A DNA stretch of 64,000 nucleotides from Corticium candelabrum (Eukaryota > Porifera > Homoscleromorpha > Homosclerophorida > Plakinidae). The stretch lies in NCBI RefSeq assembly GCF_963422355.1, contig NC_085090.1, forward strand, positions 102,001 to 166,000, given 5' to 3'. Of the stretch, positions 62,481 to 64,000 are shown one piece after another (position 1 is the first letter of the stretch; the number at the start of each line of letters is the position of its first letter). The notes below the pieces were generated by a model. The model was given only the letters and a program-made list of their open reading frames with translations, did no database searches and was not told the DNA's origin. A program made the position numbers and the translations under genes.

Positions 62481-63110
62481 CGTCGAGAGTTTCAAGTTGT
62501 GCGGAATGAACGGAGAAGCGCAGATCCTGTGAGCGGCTTCAAGAACGGCGAAGATCCCACGCAACTGGCAAGTCGACACATGCATGCGACTCACACGCCA
62601 GAAAAAGGCTTGGCAAATGGCATGTCAAATTTCACAGTAGAACACGTCGTCTCAACGTCGTCCGAACACGCTAGCGCAAAAGGGCTAGTCAAAGATCATG
62701 GCTCCTGCGTAGCCACGCAAGACGATATAAAAATTGTGGCATTTTACGGAAGCATTTCAGAGCTATTCTATCCCAAAGTGAAAATCGGGATTAATATTAA
62801 CTACCGGTGCCATCCCTACCTAGGGAGTGCACTATATGTCTCCCCTATTTTTTGACTGATTGCCCTGCTTACTTTGATATGACCGTACGTAATTCGTTCC
62901 AACAAATTTTTTGTCAAGTTCAGCGACTGTACGTTTTTCGTCATACAGACAATTGACGAATGTTATGGACATTTTCACTTTTATTAATTATTTCTTATCT
63001 CTTTGATATCATCAAGTACACTTTTAACATGTACGTAACCAAAACTATTTTAGCAGAGTTAGTTACCCGTATGTTCTTGTGGAGCAGAAACATTTTTATA
63101 TTTCAACGTA
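62481..63110. other. Intergenic stretch with a short retrotransposon relic
   Basis: No gene was recognised. At about 62868-62905 a short plus-strand stretch reads AYFDMTVRNSFQQ, closely like AYFDITVRNSLQP in the endonuclease domain of the preceding element. It is a relic of a related but different copy. Confidence 0.5.
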
Positions 63111-64000
63111 ATGGCACAAGTGTCCGATTGTTTAATGTTTAAGCTGCTAATTCTCGGCGACACAAGTAGGAGCTTATTAAAGTGCGTGTTCTATATCGAT
63201 GTGATGTCACGAGACTTTCTGTTCTAACTAAAGATGTCGGGAAGAGCAGCATTCTTGGTACATTTGCTGGCGATGAACCGTACAGTAAGGAGATAATGGC
63301 ATCGTATACCAATTAGTAAGCAATCATGCATTATTGATTTTGTATAGAGCCAGATCGCATGTGCACGATCGTCGATTTCAAGATTCGGACAATTGAAGTA
63401 GATGGTGAGAGGGTCCAACTACAAATTTGGGATACCGCTGGGCATGAACGATTTGGAACTATCACGTCATCGTGAGAGCTCTTTCGTTTGCTCCTACTTG
63501 AGGTGGTGCGAGAAACGATCTCTATGCTTGTTTTCGTTCATGCTGTAGATTCTACCGAGGAACGTGCGGTGTTATTGTCGTTTACGATATTACTAATGAG
63601 AAAAGCTACAATAACGTAAAACAGTGGCTACATGAAATTGACCAACATTGTGATAAGCCTCTTCCTAGTCGAGTACTTGGTGAGACTTGAAAACAAAACT
63701 AAAAGCAAAGAATAGACTTTGCGTTAATTAATTCTGCTTCTGCGTGTTTGCAGTTGGGAATAAGTGTGATCTTTCTAAAGAAATGAGAATGGTTGTTAAA
63801 GAGGATGCCGTCAAGTTCGCGAAAGAAATCAACATTCAACAGTTTGAAACGAGTGCTAAAGATAATGTCAATATTGAAACTGTAATTATATTGTATTACT
63901 GCAGATAGACTGAGTCACGTTCTCCTTTTTGTTTCTCTCTTCTTGTAGGTGTTCATTGCGATTACTAGATTGATGTTGCAACGAGAAAAGGAGAACGGTC
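63111..64000 (+). CDS. Rab35-like small GTPase, 5' exons (partial)
   Basis: Exons are 63111-63165, 63234-63284, 63348-63471, 63549-63679, 63754-63881 and 63949 to the window end, all in phase. The ATG at 63111 gives [19 protein letters not shown], like Rab1/Rab35 starts. The P-loop is GDTNVGKSS. The [24 protein letters not shown] and ETSAK motifs place it near Rab35 ([17 protein letters not shown]). Rab35 acts in endocytic recycling and in phagosome and cell-surface traffic. Two oddities are visible. The switch II motif reads DTAGHE instead of DTAGQE, and switch I has CTIVDF instead of TTIGVDF. The C-terminal cysteines that would be prenylated lie beyond the window. Confidence 0.9.

Overview
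This is an animal nuclear genome window. Genes are split into many small exons with GT..AG introns (often 50-500 bp), and the encoded families are metazoan: a TBC1D9-type Rab GAP, the mitochondrial Na+/Ca2+ exchanger NCLX, a giant EGF/YWTD receptor and a Rab35-like GTPase. The divergent sequences, short introns and dense DNA transposons suggest a non-bilaterian or other marine invertebrate. A sponge is my best guess, but the sequence alone does not prove it.

Layout. 1-3586: the first four exons of a TBC1D9-like gene on the minus strand, running off the left edge, with a foldback element in its intron. 4737-10742: a complete nine-exon NCLX (SLC8B1) gene on the minus strand. 10.7-24.2 kb: a transposon-rich gene desert. 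It holds two copies of a Helitron-like repeat, a Tc1/mariner element sitting inside a (TA)n tract, and a nested stack of two Mutator-like elements and one P-like THAP element whose target-site duplications can all be read. 24202-57597: one very large plus-strand gene that I resolve into 63 exons. All junctions are in phase and the total is 14,355 nt, or 4,784 residues. It encodes a secreted-entry type I membrane receptor with a signal peptide, four YWTD (LDLR class B) beta-propellers separated by EGF modules, one unrecognised cysteine-containing module, about 50 MEGF/SREC-type EGF modules in total, a central block of about 16 DxDEC-type EGF modules, one transmembrane helix, and a tail with two FxNPxY motifs. 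I see no LDLR class A ligand-binding repeats. 57.6-63.1 kb: a third, inverted copy of the Helitron-like repeat and a non-LTR retrotransposon whose two ends both abut (TA)n. 63111-64000: the first exons of a Rab35-like GTPase, running off the right edge.

The most notable item is the hybrid receptor. It combines the propeller/EGF architecture and FDNPVY tail of LDLR/LRP receptors with the long EGF chain of CED-1/MEGF10/SREC engulfment receptors. Its large introns hold further mobile DNA: a foldback element, a TE-like ORF cluster, a tRNA-derived SINE and a MADF-domain fragment.
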